This document shows positions 24,354 through 34,425 of a stretch of DNA of 64,000 bases, piece after piece. The stretch spans positions 49,143 to 113,142 of the forward strand of contig CAIOIC010000018.1 in the NCBI GenBank assembly GCA_903858275.1, given 5' to 3'. The position numbers and the translations under genes are program-made. Below the pieces are notes generated by a model. It ran no database searches, was not told the origin of the DNA, and worked only from the letters and a program-made list of their open reading frames with translations. The DNA is from an uncultured Verrucomicrobia subdivision 3 bacterium (lineage in GTDB: Bacteria; Verrucomicrobiota; Verrucomicrobiia; Limisphaerales; UBA11358). Every line of letters starts with the position of its first letter. Position 1 is the stretch's first letter.

Positions 24354-24589
24354 GTCGCCAATTTGCGTGAGCGGTCAATTTTAAAAATTGATTATTGTCA
24401 GCCACGTGGTGAGGAATGGTTCCGCTTTGTGTCTTTTTTGTTCAAATGCGGTTTTCAGTCCCGTATCCGCGGCGCTAAAATCCTTGATTGGTCGGTTGCT
24501 GCTGCTGATTGGAATAAAGAAGTCGGTGCAGAAGAGTGGCAGCAAATCACCGTTGGCTTTCCCGGTTTTGCCTGTTAATTTCAGCAACC

Positions 24590-25519
24590 ATGTCTGAAAC
24601 CTCCAGTGCGCCGCTGCCGCCATCCAAAGGGCAGGTTTTCCTGCGCCGATTGGCATCCACGGCGATTTTGTGGACGCTTATTCTTGCGGCCTTGTTTTCT
24701 GGCAACCGGTTTGTTTCTGATGGAATTTTCATTTTGTTGGTTGCGTTGCTGGCGCTGGCAGGGTTGGTGGAATTTTACGGCATCGCGGAAAAGCGCGGAA
24801 TGGTCAGTTTCAAGGTTTCCGGTGTGATCGGCGGTCTGTTGTTGATGGTGGGAACTTTCCTGAATCTCACCGGCCAGGTCGGCACATCTGGTTCGCCGGC
24901 GCGGGTGAATGATTTTGAAACCAGCTTTCTCATCCTGTTCGTCCTCGGCCTGTGTGTGAGGCAGTTCGTTTCAAAACGTAACGTGGCGGGCATTACCGCC
25001 ATCGCGACGACCCTTTTTGGCCTGATGTATGTGCCGTGGTTGCTGAACTTCATCCAGAAAATCAGCTTCTTTCCATTTCCGCCTGGCGCGCCGGCGGAAG
25101 CCGGAAAATATTTTCTGCTCTACTTCATCCTGGTCACCAAGTTCAGCGACATGGGCGCGTATGCCGTCGGCTCGCTCATTGGTCGGCACAAGATGATTCC
25201 GCGCATTAGTCCGGCGAAAACGTGGGAAGGTTTCGGTGGCGCGATATTGGTTTCGACCGCTGCCAGCCTGGCCTTCGTCTATTGCTTCGGCGCCAAGCTG
25301 GTCGGGATGAATTATTTGCACGCCACAATATTGGGCGTGGTCTTGAGCGTGGCGGCGGTCATCGGTGATTTGATTGAATCGCTGTTCAAGCGCGAGGCGG
25401 GCGTGAAGGATTCCGGCAAACTGTTCCCTGGCATCGGGGGCATTCTTGACCTGCTAGATAGCCTTTTGTTCAACGCCCCGCTGATGTATCTCTATCTGCG
25501 GCACGTTTTGATTTCATGA
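24590..25519 (+). CDS. cdsA: Phosphatidate cytidylyltransferase
   Basis: From ATG 24590 (MSETSSAPLP) the protein has 309 residues with about eight membrane segments. It makes CDP-diacylglycerol from phosphatidate and CTP. The signature region reads GDLIESLFKREAGVKDSGKL, then PGIGGILDLLDS. The usual PGHGG..DR..D is altered (Ile for His, Leu for Arg), a variant I believe also occurs in Planctomycetota-Verrucomicrobiota relatives. The 18 extra residues in the track are unlikely. It heads the cdsA-dxr-rseP-ispG block; no uppS gene is seen immediately upstream. Confidence 0.88.
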   Translation: MSETSSAPLPPSKGQVFLRRLASTAILWTLILAALFSGNRFVSDGIFILLVALLALAGLVEFYGIAEKRGMVSFKVSGVIGGLLLMVGTFLNLTGQVGTSGSPARVNDFETSFLILFVLGLCVRQFVSKRNVAGITAIATTLFGLMYVPWLLNFIQKISFFPFPPGAPAEAGKYFLLYFILVTKFSDMGAYAVGSLIGRHKMIPRISPAKTWEGFGGAILVSTAASLAFVYCFGAKLVGMNYLHATILGVVLSVAAVIGDLIESLFKREAGVKDSGKLFPGIGGILDLLDSLLFNAPLMYLYLRHVLIS

Positions 25520-25549
25520 GCCACAGATGGGCACAGATAAAACACAGAT
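25519..25549. repeat. Left inverted repeat around the GxxExxY gene
   Basis: This 31-bp sequence (beginning AGCCACAGATGGGCACAGAT) is the near-perfect reverse complement of 25938-25968, with two mismatches seen by eye. It begins at the last base of the cdsA stop and contains the first ATG of the GxxExxY frame. Confidence 0.75.
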
Positions 25550-25916
25550 AAAGGCCGTGGAAAAAGACTGCTCGCTCCAGCCGGTGATGCGGCAACTCAT
25601 CGGCGCGGTGTTTGAAGTTCACAATGTTCTTGGCTACGGTTTTCTGGGAAAGGTTTATCAGCGTGCCATGCAGGTCGTTTTGCAGGTGCGTGGCGTGAAG
25701 GTGGAGCTGGAACCATGCATTCAGGTTCAGTTCAAAGGCGTGGTGGTCGGCGATTACGCTGCTGACCTGCTGGTTGAGGATAAAATCATTGTTGAATTGA
25801 AGACCGATGCAACCTATCAATCCTTCCACGAAGCTCAATTGCTCAACGAACTTCGTGGCACGGGAATTAAGCTGGGTTATTCGATCAACTTTGGCCGTGA
25901 AAAAAGTGTAATATAA
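25527..25916 (+). CDS. GxxExxY family protein (PD-(D/E)XK-like)
   Basis: The 129-residue protein has the family layout: IGAVFEVHNVLGYGFLGKVY, then a nuclease-like core with Asp in GDYAADLLVEDKIIVELKT (D, ExK). The naming motif GFLExxY is GFLGKVY here, so the conserved Glu is Gly. The first ATG lies in the inverted repeat, so translation may start at the later MRQLIG. It sits between cdsA and dxr in a pair of inverted repeats, which suggests insertion as a cassette. Function of the family is unknown. Confidence 0.8.
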   Translation: MGTDKTQIKAVEKDCSLQPVMRQLIGAVFEVHNVLGYGFLGKVYQRAMQVVLQVRGVKVELEPCIQVQFKGVVVGDYAADLLVEDKIIVELKTDATYQSFHEAQLLNELRGTGIKLGYSINFGREKSVI

Positions 25917-25937
25917 ACAGATGGTCTTTTAGTCCCA

Positions 25938-25968
25938 ATCTGTGTTTCATTTGTGCCCATCTGTGGCT
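25938..25968. repeat. Right inverted repeat around the GxxExxY gene
   Basis: This is the reverse complement of 25519-25549 with two mismatches. Together the two enclose 450 bp with one gene. Similar CCACAGATGGGCACAGAT-type repeats accompany GxxExxY genes in other genomes, as far as I recall. Confidence 0.75.
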
Positions 25969-25983
25969 TGATTAATTTTTGAA

Positions 25984-27129
25984 ATGAAAAACGTCGTCTT
26001 ACTTGGCTCGACCGGCAGCATCGGCACCAGTACCGTCAAGGTGGCGGAAGATTTGCCGGATCAAATCCGACTCATTGGCCTCGCGGCGGGTGGCAATTCG
26101 GAACTGCTTCTCGCACAGACCCGCAAGCACGGGCCCGCCGTCATTTCTATCAGCGATCCGGCGAAGGCGAAAGCACTGCAAAACATCCTTGGCGTTTCTA
26201 CTCAGGTTTATTGCGGCAACGAGGGCTTGCTCAAGCTCGCCACGCTCCCGGCGGCGGACATCGTTTTGATTGCCATTGTTGGCACCGCCGGATTGCAACC
26301 CGCGCTGGCGGCGATTCGCGCCGGCAAGGATATCGCCGTCGCCTCAAAGGAAATCCTCGTTATGGCGGGCGAAATCGTGATGAAGGAGGCGCGCCGGCAT
26401 GGCGTGAAAGTCCTCGCCGTGGACAGCGAACATTCTGCAATTTTCCAGTGTCTCGACGGTAAGCCTGGTTCCTCTGTCCGCAAGCTTTGGCTCACCGCCA
26501 GCGGCGGGCCGTTTCGCAGCAAGACCGACTGGCCGAAGGAAAATTTTTCCGAGATCACTGTCGAACGAGCCCTCAAGCATCCGTCGTGGGTCATGGGCCG
26601 GAAGGTCACGATTGATTCCGCGACGTTGTTCAACAAGGGACTCGAGATGATTGAGGCGCGCTGGCTGTTCGACGTTGAGATGGCGCGCGTCGGGGTGGTA
26701 GTGCATCCGCAGAGCATCGTGCATTCGATGGTCGAGTTTGTGGACGGCTCGCTGATCGCGCAACTTTCCACGCCGGACATGTGCCTGCCCATTCAATACG
26801 CTCTGACGTATCCCGCCCGCTCGGCGAGCGACCGTGTGCAGACAAATTTTCCCAAGATCGGCACGCTCACGTTCGAGGATCCGGACACGGAGCGCTTCCC
26901 GTCCATCTTGCTTGCGCGGAGGGCAGGGGATACTTGCGGAACGCTGCCTGCCGTTTTCAATGCGGCGAATGAAGTCGCCGTCGAAGCCTTTGTGAACCGG
27001 AAAATCAATTTCCCGCAGATCACCGAAACCGTCCGGCGTGTGATGGACGCCCATAAGGTTGTTGACCATCCGACACTGGAAAAAATTTTGGAAGCGGACG
27101 CCTGGGCGCGGTGCGAGGCGGCGCGGTAA
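25984..27129 (+). CDS. dxr: 1-deoxy-D-xylulose 5-phosphate reductoisomerase
   Basis: The 381-residue protein converts DXP to MEP with NADPH, the second step of the non-mevalonate isoprenoid pathway. The NADPH loop GSTGSIGTST is at the N-terminus. The metal and substrate residues lie in AVDSEHSAIFQC, LTASGGPF and NKGLEMIEARWLF. Length is typical. ispG of the same pathway lies two genes downstream with rseP between, a common verrucomicrobial order. Confidence 0.95.
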   Translation: MKNVVLLGSTGSIGTSTVKVAEDLPDQIRLIGLAAGGNSELLLAQTRKHGPAVISISDPAKAKALQNILGVSTQVYCGNEGLLKLATLPAADIVLIAIVGTAGLQPALAAIRAGKDIAVASKEILVMAGEIVMKEARRHGVKVLAVDSEHSAIFQCLDGKPGSSVRKLWLTASGGPFRSKTDWPKENFSEITVERALKHPSWVMGRKVTIDSATLFNKGLEMIEARWLFDVEMARVGVVVHPQSIVHSMVEFVDGSLIAQLSTPDMCLPIQYALTYPARSASDRVQTNFPKIGTLTFEDPDTERFPSILLARRAGDTCGTLPAVFNAANEVAVEAFVNRKINFPQITETVRRVMDAHKVVDHPTLEKILEADAWARCEAAR

Positions 27130-27174
27130 GGTTTGCGGTAATTTCCTTCAGTGATATAATCTCCACCGATTGAC

Positions 27175-28611
27175 ATGACATTTTTGCATTATCTATTCAT
27201 CGCCTTCGAAGTGGTGCTGGTTTTCAACCTGCTCATCGGCGTTCACGAACTCGGCCATTTCCTTGCCGCGCGCTGGCGCGGGCTGAAGGTCGAGCGCTTC
27301 GCCATCTGGTTCGGCAAGCCCATCTGGAAAAAGAAAATCGGTGGGGTGGAATACGCCATCGGCTGGATTCCCGCTGGCGGCTACGTCTCGCTGCCGCAGA
27401 TGGCCACGATGGAAGCCATCGAAGGCAAGACGGACAAGAAAGCCGAAGCGCTGCCGAATGTCACGCCGCTCGACAAAATCATCGTGGCGTTCGCCGGACC
27501 GCTGTTCAGTTTTCTGCTGGCGGTGCTCTTTGCTGTCATCGTCTGGCAGGTGGGTAAGCCGAGCAATGAGGCCGACAACACCACGACCATCGGCTGGGTG
27601 GCGCGGACGGATGCGAATGGTCTGCCGGGACCGGCGTGGCAGGCGGGCTTACGTCCGGGCGACACCATTCTGGAAGTGGATGGCCAGCCGGTAAAACACT
27701 TCGCCCCGACTTCCGCCGACAGCGTGACGTGGCGCATCGTCACCAGCACGGGCACGAACATCGCTATCAAATACCTTCGCGATGGGAAAGAGGCGATGGC
27801 TTATGCCGTGCCGTTTCATCGCACGACGAAATGGTATGAACGCCGGGCGCTCCGGCAGGTGTTGATTTCTCCTGCCAGCAAGGCGGGGATTTATGAAGTG
27901 GCCAGCAACAGTCCGGCGTCATTGGCCGGCTTGAAGAAGGGTGACCAGGTAGTGTCTTTGAATGGAGAAAAGATATACAGCTGCTGGTCGGTGGTGGATG
28001 CCGAGGCGGCGATGAGCAACAGCGTCGTCAAGCCCATGACGCTAACGGTGCTGCGCGGTAGCGAAAAATTCGACCGCACCATCCTGCCGGTGAAACCGTT
28101 GCAGCCGACGAATGCGACGCCGATGCTGGGCATTATTTCCTGGCAGGGCAGCACCGGCACGCTCCTTGTGCATCCCAGCCCTCTCGAACAGATTTCGGCC
28201 AGTGCCGGACAGATCTTCAATACCTTCGGCGCATTGTTTTCCAAGAAAGGCGAGATTGGCGTCCAGCAGCTGGGCGGTGCGGTGATGATTATCCGCGTCT
28301 ATAGCAATCTGTTTGAAGACGAAGACGGCTGGCGCCGCGTGCTGTGGTTCAGCGTCATCCTGAATGTAAATCTGGCGCTGCTTAATCTGCTGCCGCTGCC
28401 CGTGCTCGATGGCGGGCACATCACGCTGTCATTGATTGAAGCCGTCCGCCGCCGCCCAGTGAATGGAAAAATTCTTGAAAAAATCCAGTCCGGCTTTGCT
28501 GCGCTGCTCATTGCGTTCATGATTTACATCGCGTTCTTCGACGCGGGCGACTGGTTCCGCAGCTCCCGCGCCGAACGTGACGTGACGGTGGTCTTTGCCG
28601 CGCCCAAATAA
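27175..28611 (+). CDS. rseP: Site-2 intramembrane zinc protease RseP
   Basis: The 478-residue membrane protein has the HELGH zinc motif in the first membrane segment (IGVHELGHFLAARW) and the second metal site NLLPLPVLDGGH near the C-terminus. Two PDZ domains lie between (GPAWQAGLRPGDTILEVDG and SPASLAGLKKGDQVVSLNG). RseP cuts membrane-bound anti-sigma factors and clears signal peptides. It begins 45 bases after dxr and ends six before ispG, so they are probably co-transcribed. Confidence 0.93.
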   Translation: MTFLHYLFIAFEVVLVFNLLIGVHELGHFLAARWRGLKVERFAIWFGKPIWKKKIGGVEYAIGWIPAGGYVSLPQMATMEAIEGKTDKKAEALPNVTPLDKIIVAFAGPLFSFLLAVLFAVIVWQVGKPSNEADNTTTIGWVARTDANGLPGPAWQAGLRPGDTILEVDGQPVKHFAPTSADSVTWRIVTSTGTNIAIKYLRDGKEAMAYAVPFHRTTKWYERRALRQVLISPASKAGIYEVASNSPASLAGLKKGDQVVSLNGEKIYSCWSVVDAEAAMSNSVVKPMTLTVLRGSEKFDRTILPVKPLQPTNATPMLGIISWQGSTGTLLVHPSPLEQISASAGQIFNTFGALFSKKGEIGVQQLGGAVMIIRVYSNLFEDEDGWRRVLWFSVILNVNLALLNLLPLPVLDGGHITLSLIEAVRRRPVNGKILEKIQSGFAALLIAFMIYIAFFDAGDWFRSSRAERDVTVVFAAPK

Positions 28612-28617
28612 TTTCTT

Positions 28618-30387
28618 ATGCGTTACTGCGAATCGCCGTATTTCTTTCAACGCCGAAAAACCCGCGAGATTGTCATCGGTGATACTGCGCATGGCGGCGT
28701 CATCATCGGCGGCGACCATCCGGTCGTGAAGCAGTCCATGATCACCTGCGACACGATGGATACCGCCGCCAGCGTGCAGCAGACGCTTGACCTCGTGAAA
28801 GTCGGCTGCCAGATCGTGCGCATCACCGCGCCGACCGTGAAGGACGCGGCGAATCTGGAAAACATCGTCGCCGAACTGCGCAAGGTTGGCGTCACCGTGC
28901 CGATTGTGGCGGACATTCATTTCAAGCCCGAAGCCGCGATGGAAGCGGTGAAGTGGGTGGAAGTCATCCGCGTGAATCCCGGCAATTACGCCGACACCAA
29001 AAAATTCGCCATCAAGGAATATTCTGACGCGCAATACGCCGAGGAGCTGAAGCGCATCGAGGAGAAGTTCGCGCCGCTCGTGCTGGAATGCAAGAAGCTC
29101 AAGCGCTGCATCCGCATTGGCACGAACCACGGCTCGCTGTCCGACCGCATCATGAACCGTTTCGGCGATTCGCCGCTGGGCATGATCGAGAGCGCGTTGG
29201 AATTTGCCCACATCTGCCGCAAGCACGACTTCCACAACTTCAAGTTCTCGATGAAGTCGAGCAATCCGAAGGTGATGATTGAATGTTACCGGCTGCTCGT
29301 CGCGCGATTGAACAAACTGGGAGCGGATTGGAATTATCCCATCCACCTTGGCGTCACCGAGGCTGGCGAGGGAGAAGATGGCCGCATCAAGAGCGCCATT
29401 GGCATCGGTTCGCTGTTGTGTGATGGCTTGGGTGACACCATTCGCGTTTCGCTCACGGAAGATTCGCCGCACGAGATTCCGGTGTGCCAGGATTTGCTCG
29501 CTTTGATTCCGAAGCTGACCAATTCCGAACTCCGCCTTCCGTACTCCGAATTCCCCTTTGACCCGTTCCATTTCGAGAAGCGTGCGACACCGGAGATTCC
29601 GCTCAATGACACCATGAAGTGTGGCGGTGAACAATTGATTCGCGTCGTCGTCACGTGGGCGACTTATGACAAAGTCGCGCCCAAGATACGCCCGAAGGAC
29701 GACGTGCGACCCGAGGCGGTCTATGAGGACTTGAACGTCTTCGAGATCGACCCTACGCAGGATTTTGAGATCAACTGCGACACGCAGCTGGTCACGGTGA
29801 AAGACGGCGTGAAACTGCCGGCCATCACGGCATTCCGGCTGCTGGCAGCGAAGCTCAAGCGGCTGGGGCGCAAGAATCCGATTCTGCTCAAGGACTGCAT
29901 CAATTTCGAGCCGGTGCCCCTCGCGCCGAACATCGCCCTGTTGCAGGCGGGCGTGGTCATCGGCGCGCTGCTGGCGGATGGCATTGGCGACGCGATTTTG
30001 ATCCGTGGCGAGAGCGGGGCGGGGTTGTCACTGCGGCTGGCCTACAATGTTTTGCAGGCGGCGGGCTGCCGTTCCTTCAAGACCGACTACGTGGCGTGCC
30101 CGAGTTGTGGCCGGACGCTGTTCAATCTCCAGACCGTGACCGCGCGCATCAAGGCGCGGACGGAACATCTCAAGGGCGTGAAGATTGCCATCATGGGCTG
30201 CATCGTGAACGGACCCGGCGAAATGGCGGATGCGGACTTTGGCTACGTGGGCGGAGCCCCGAACAAGATCAACCTCTACGTCGGCAAGCAGGCCATCAAG
30301 TTCAACATCCCCGAGGCCGAAGCCGTGGAACGGCTCGTGGACCTCATCAAGGAACACGGCAAGTGGGTGGAGCCGGAAACCGCTTGA
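28618..30387 (+). CDS. ispG: 4-hydroxy-3-methylbut-2-enyl diphosphate synthase, long form
   Basis: The 589-residue protein makes HMBPP from MEcPP in isoprenoid synthesis. It is the long form with a central extra domain, as in Chlamydiae, Bacteroidetes and plants. The TIM barrel is at the N-terminus (PVVKQSMITCDTMDT, PIVADIHFKPEAA, VIRVNPGN), and the [4Fe-4S] ligands are in ACPSCGRTLFNLQ and GCIVNGPGEM. A stretch LTNSELRLPYSEF at about residue 300 matches repeat-like DNA (GAACTCCGCCTTCCGTACTCC) and may be an in-frame repeat insertion. Confidence 0.94.
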   Translation: MRYCESPYFFQRRKTREIVIGDTAHGGVIIGGDHPVVKQSMITCDTMDTAASVQQTLDLVKVGCQIVRITAPTVKDAANLENIVAELRKVGVTVPIVADIHFKPEAAMEAVKWVEVIRVNPGNYADTKKFAIKEYSDAQYAEELKRIEEKFAPLVLECKKLKRCIRIGTNHGSLSDRIMNRFGDSPLGMIESALEFAHICRKHDFHNFKFSMKSSNPKVMIECYRLLVARLNKLGADWNYPIHLGVTEAGEGEDGRIKSAIGIGSLLCDGLGDTIRVSLTEDSPHEIPVCQDLLALIPKLTNSELRLPYSEFPFDPFHFEKRATPEIPLNDTMKCGGEQLIRVVVTWATYDKVAPKIRPKDDVRPEAVYEDLNVFEIDPTQDFEINCDTQLVTVKDGVKLPAITAFRLLAAKLKRLGRKNPILLKDCINFEPVPLAPNIALLQAGVVIGALLADGIGDAILIRGESGAGLSLRLAYNVLQAAGCRSFKTDYVACPSCGRTLFNLQTVTARIKARTEHLKGVKIAIMGCIVNGPGEMADADFGYVGGAPNKINLYVGKQAIKFNIPEAEAVERLVDLIKEHGKWVEPETA

Positions 30388-30586
30388 TATAAGCCTAAGC
30401 GGGAAAGCGGAAAACGGAAAGCGGGCTTTAACCGCCAAGGCGCCAAGGGCGAAACCGGAGACCGTAGACCTGAACCCATTCTCTGGATTCACAACCAAGG
30501 AACAAAGGGCACAAGGGCGGGATGGCGGATGGCAGCGGGCAGGGCGGAAGGGAAGTTTTAAATTTGGGTTATCAGCTGGACAAATT
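30388..30586. other. Convergent spacer with dispersed repeat copy
   Basis: About 200 bp between ispG and the convergent sensor kinase contain TAACCGCCAAGGCGCCAAG at 30429-30447, which recurs inverted at 63149-63167 with one difference, and purine-rich GGCGGATGGCAG-type sequence. No gene is seen. Confidence 0.5.
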
Positions 30587-33364
30587 TCAGATGGCCGGGT
30601 TGTTTTCTTCTTCGCTGCTGTTTTCTAAAACATCGCGCAAGGTGCGAAGGATTTTTTCAGCGGAATAGGGTTTGGGCACAAAGTGGCGCACGCCGGAGCT
30701 GGCGGCTTTGGCGACGCCGCCGTTGGCGGCCAGACCGCTGGAGCCGATGATTCGAACGCGCGGATTTATGGATTGGAGGGCGATAATGGTGGCCGGGCCG
30801 TCCATGATGGGCATGTGCATGTCCGTGATGACGGCGGCGATTTCCTTGCCTTGGGTGGCATAGATCGAGACGGCTTCCGCGCCGTTGGCGGCGGTGATCA
30901 CGCGGTAGCCGAAGCGTTCCAGAATATTTTTGACGGTGGAGCAAATGGCTTCCTCATCGTCCACCAGCAGAATGAGTTCACCGCGGCCGCGTGGCGGCGT
31001 TTGTTTCGTTGCGGGTTCCGCCTCGGTGAATTCGCCGGTGACTCGGGCGGGGAGGAAGACTTTGAAGGTGCTGCCTTGGCCGGGTTCGCTGTAAACATTG
31101 ATGAAGCCGCCGTGACTTTTGACGATGCCCAAAGTGGTGGAAAGGCCTAGGCCGGTGCCCTGGCCGGTCGGTTTGGTGGTGAAGAACGGTTCAAAAATCC
31201 GCTCGCTGATTTCCTTCGTCATGCCCATGCCGGTGTCGGTGATCTGGATGCGGACATAGGAACCGGGGCGGATCTCTGAATTAAGTGCGGCGGTGGCTTG
31301 ATCAATGACCGTATTTTCAAAATTGAAAGTGAGTTTGCCGCCGTTGGACATGGCGTCGCGGGCGTTGATGGCGAGGTTCAGCAAAATTTGATCTATTTGC
31401 GTGGGGTCGCCGATGATGAGCCACAGGCTGTCGGGCAGGTTGCATTCTAGCTGAATGGATTTTGGGAAAGTCTCCTGGATGAGGATTTGTATTTCGCGGG
31501 CGACGGTATGAAGGCTGACCGGAATCCGCTCGCCTTTCACGCCGCGTCCGAATGTGAGGATTTGCTTCACGAGCTGGGCACCGCGCTGGGTGCTAGATTC
31601 AAGTCCGGCGATGAGCTTGGCAAGGGTTGGGTCGTGGGCCTGTTCCTTCAGCAGGCCGACGGACATCATGATCGGCGTCAGGACGTTGTTGAGGTCGTGA
31701 GCGATGCCGCTGGAAAGGGTTCCGAGGCTTTCAATACGCTGGTTGCGGGCAACTTGATGTTCCAATTTCCGCTGTTCGGTGATATCCACGCTGAAGGCGA
31801 GAACCGACTTGGGCTGACCATCGGCGTTGCGCACGAGGGTCCAACTGGATTCCACCAGCACTTCGCGCCCGTCTTTGGTCCGGGCGGTTAGTTCGCCGAC
31901 CCAATAGCCGTTTTCCAGCAAAAACTGCCGGGCTTCGGCCATTTTGGTTGGTTCCAGCTTCAATAGCTGATGGATGGATTGGCCGGCGGCTTCGGCGGCC
32001 GTCCAGCCGTAGATGCGTTCAGCACTGCGGTTCCAATAAGTGATGCGATGGTCCAGGTCGCGGATGGTGATGGCATCGTGGGCGAGATTGAGCAACTCGG
32101 CCTGTTCGCGGATTTTTTCGTCCGCCAGCTTGCGTTCGGTGATGTCGCGCCCGATGCCGACCAAGCCGGTCACCGCCCCCCGCGCATCATACAGCGGCAC
32201 TTTGTTGGCAAGAATGGTCCGCAGTTTGCCGTCGGGGAAAAGATGGGTTTGCTCGAAATTAAGATAAGGTTTTCCGGCGAAAACTTCGTGGTCGATGAGG
32301 GCACCGTTGGACGCGTGGTTTGCGTCGAAAAAATCCGCGTCGGTCTTGCCAATCACAGCGGCGGGGTCGGCCTCTCCCAGTCGCCGGGCCAGGGTCTTGT
32401 TGGCGAGCACATAGCGGTTGGTCAGATCCCGCACATAGACGGAGTCGGGAATATTGTCGATCAGGGTGCGCAACAGGTTGCGTTCATTCTCCAGGGTCGT
32501 TTCCGCCTGCTGCTGTTCGAGGTGTGCGCGCTGGGTGATGATGCCGAAGGTCAAATCCCCCGCCAGTTCGTTGAGCAGGCGAACTTCTTCATCGCCAAAT
32601 ACGTTCGCTTCCTTGGCGTAGATGGAGAGCACGGCGAAGACTTTATTCTCATCCAACAAGGGCAGGGAGATCATGGCGGCGAAGCCGCGTTTGGTCGCGG
32701 CCTCACGCCAGGGGGTGGTTTTAGGGTCGGTCAGGAAATTACGACAAATGACCATTTGACCTTCGCGGAGGCAGGTGCCGACCGGTCCCCGCCCGCGTTC
32801 CTTATCGTCCCACGTGATTTGCAGGCTGGACAGATAACCCTCATCACAGCCGGCGAAGGCGGCGACGCTCACGGATTTTTCCAAGTCATCTTTGGGGAAG
32901 CCGACCCAAGCCAGCCGATAGCCGCCATCTTCCACGATGATGCGGCAAACTTCGTGAAGCAATTCCGATTCGCTGGAGGCGCGCACCAGCACCTGATTGC
33001 ATTCGCTGATGGTCTTCAGGGTGCGCTGGGTGTGGCGGAGAGCGCCTTCAATGGCTTTGCGCTCGGCAATGAGCAGAGCCATGACCCACAAACCAATCAT
33101 GCCGATCGATCTGCCAGTCAAAGCGAGGCTGGTGGGAGCACCCGATGGAGATAAATACAGTCCGGACACCATCAGCAGAGAAAATAGTCCCGCCAGCAGA
33201 TAGGGGAAATAGCGTGTGCCCACAAAGACCGTCAAAGTCAGGGGAATGAAATATAGCACCCAATCTGAAATTCCCACCGGGGTCGCCAAATCGAAAAGAA
33301 ACTCTGCGACAGTAATCACGAAGATAACCGGTAGCAGGAAAAAATTACTTCGCCCGAGACGCAT
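30587..33364 (-). CDS. Hybrid sensor histidine kinase (GAF-PAS-PAS-HisKA-HATPase-REC)
   Basis: From the ATG at 33364 the protein has 925 residues; the track uses an upstream TTG. Domain order: three or four N-terminal membrane helices, a GAF domain ([20 protein letters not shown]), two PAS domains ([14 protein letters not shown] and [16 protein letters not shown]), HisKA with phospho-His in [18 protein letters not shown], a HATPase domain ([18 protein letters not shown]) and a C-terminal receiver with Asp in [14 protein letters not shown]. The input signal is unknown. No DNA-binding regulator lies nearby, so it probably acts through a phosphorelay. Confidence 0.9.
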   Translation of the reverse strand: MRLGRSNFFLLPVIFVITVAEFLFDLATPVGISDWVLYFIPLTLTVFVGTRYFPYLLAGLFSLLMVSGLYLSPSGAPTSLALTGRSIGMIGLWVMALLIAERKAIEGALRHTQRTLKTISECNQVLVRASSESELLHEVCRIIVEDGGYRLAWVGFPKDDLEKSVSVAAFAGCDEGYLSSLQITWDDKERGRGPVGTCLREGQMVICRNFLTDPKTTPWREAATKRGFAAMISLPLLDENKVFAVLSIYAKEANVFGDEEVRLLNELAGDLTFGIITQRAHLEQQQAETTLENERNLLRTLIDNIPDSVYVRDLTNRYVLANKTLARRLGEADPAAVIGKTDADFFDANHASNGALIDHEVFAGKPYLNFEQTHLFPDGKLRTILANKVPLYDARGAVTGLVGIGRDITERKLADEKIREQAELLNLAHDAITIRDLDHRITYWNRSAERIYGWTAAEAAGQSIHQLLKLEPTKMAEARQFLLENGYWVGELTARTKDGREVLVESSWTLVRNADGQPKSVLAFSVDITEQRKLEHQVARNQRIESLGTLSSGIAHDLNNVLTPIMMSVGLLKEQAHDPTLAKLIAGLESSTQRGAQLVKQILTFGRGVKGERIPVSLHTVAREIQILIQETFPKSIQLECNLPDSLWLIIGDPTQIDQILLNLAINARDAMSNGGKLTFNFENTVIDQATAALNSEIRPGSYVRIQITDTGMGMTKEISERIFEPFFTTKPTGQGTGLGLSTTLGIVKSHGGFINVYSEPGQGSTFKVFLPARVTGEFTEAEPATKQTPPRGRGELILLVDDEEAICSTVKNILERFGYRVITAANGAEAVSIYATQGKEIAAVITDMHMPIMDGPATIIALQSINPRVRIIGSSGLAANGGVAKAASSGVRHFVPKPYSAEKILRTLRDVLENSSEEENNPAI

Positions 33365-33480
33365 ACAGGCCGATTCTTTGTTAACCTCGACCAATAGTCA
33401 AATACCAGTTAGTCGGTTTTTTGCCTGACGCCGATCAAAGGCGTTGTATTACGGCAAGCCGAGGTGCGTAGCGTGAGAGT

Positions 33481-34410
33481 TCAGACTTTTTGTCCAACGG
33501 TGACGTAGTTGAGGTATTCGATGAGGCGATCCTTCATTTCCTTGCGCGGCACGATGGCGTCAATGAGGCCGTGGTCGAGGAGGAATTCCGCCGTTTGAAA
33601 GCCCGGCGGCAGTTCGGCCTGCGTGGTGTCCTTGATGACCCGCGGACCGGCAAAGCCAATCATGGCCTTGGGTTCCGCCAGAATCAAATCACCCAGCGTG
33701 GCATAGCTGGCCATGACGCCGGCCGTGGTCGGATGCGTCAGCACGCTGATGTAAGGCAGACGTTGTTGGGCGTGGTAGGCGAGGGCAGCGCTGGTCTTGG
33801 CCATCTGCATGAGGCTGAACATGCCTTCATACATCCGCGCGCCGCCGCTGGTGGAAATGATGATGACGGGCAGGTGGCCCTCGGTGCCGCGTTCGATGAG
33901 GCGGGTGAGCTTTTCGCCGACAACGGAACCCATGGAGCCGCCGAGGAAACCGAAGTCCATCACGCCCAGCGCCACGCGGTGCGAGCCGATTTTGCAGATG
34001 CCGGTGACGACGGCGTCCTTGAGCGTGGATTTTTTCCGGTAGGCGTCGAGTTTGGATTTGTAGGTGGCGACGCCTTTGAAACCCAGCACATCCACGCTGG
34101 CCATGTTGGCGTCCATTTCCTCAAAGGAACAGGTTTCCACGAGGGAATGAATCCGTTCACGCGAGCCGATGGGGAAATGATGGTCGCATTTCGGGCAAAT
34201 CTTGAGGTTGGCGTCCAGTTCCTTGTCGAAGATCATGGCTTCGCAGGACGGACATTTCGTCCACAGTCCTTCGGGAATCTCGCGCTTGCGAGATTTTGAG
34301 GTGCCAAGTTTGGGCTTTTGGGGCAGCGTCAGGCTTTCCAGCGGCGGTGTTAACGCCGGTTCCACCTGTTCCACGCCCATCTTTTCTTTGGTAAGAAATT
34401 TAGTCGCCAT
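33481..34410 (-). CDS. accD: Acetyl-CoA carboxylase carboxyltransferase beta subunit
   Basis: The 309-residue protein transfers the carboxyl group from biotin to acetyl-CoA with AccA in fatty-acid synthesis. Its N-terminal zinc finger is WTKCPSC...ICPKC (about 50-75), and the crotonase-like core has GGSMGSVVGEKLTRLIE, ISTSGGARMYEG and SVLTHPTTAGV. Length fits the family. It lies 15 bases after comF, in the same direction. Confidence 0.95.
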   Translation of the reverse strand: MATKFLTKEKMGVEQVEPALTPPLESLTLPQKPKLGTSKSRKREIPEGLWTKCPSCEAMIFDKELDANLKICPKCDHHFPIGSRERIHSLVETCSFEEMDANMASVDVLGFKGVATYKSKLDAYRKKSTLKDAVVTGICKIGSHRVALGVMDFGFLGGSMGSVVGEKLTRLIERGTEGHLPVIIISTSGGARMYEGMFSLMQMAKTSAALAYHAQQRLPYISVLTHPTTAGVMASYATLGDLILAEPKAMIGFAGPRVIKDTTQAELPPGFQTAEFLLDHGLIDAIVPRKEMKDRLIEYLNYVTVGQKV

Positions 34411-34425
34411 GATTGACCAGATTAT

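Noticed and set aside
25527-25916. GxxExxY gene as an essential part of the isoprenoid operon
   Set aside because: It is enclosed by inverted repeats and has no functional link with cdsA, dxr or ispG, so insertion is the better reading.
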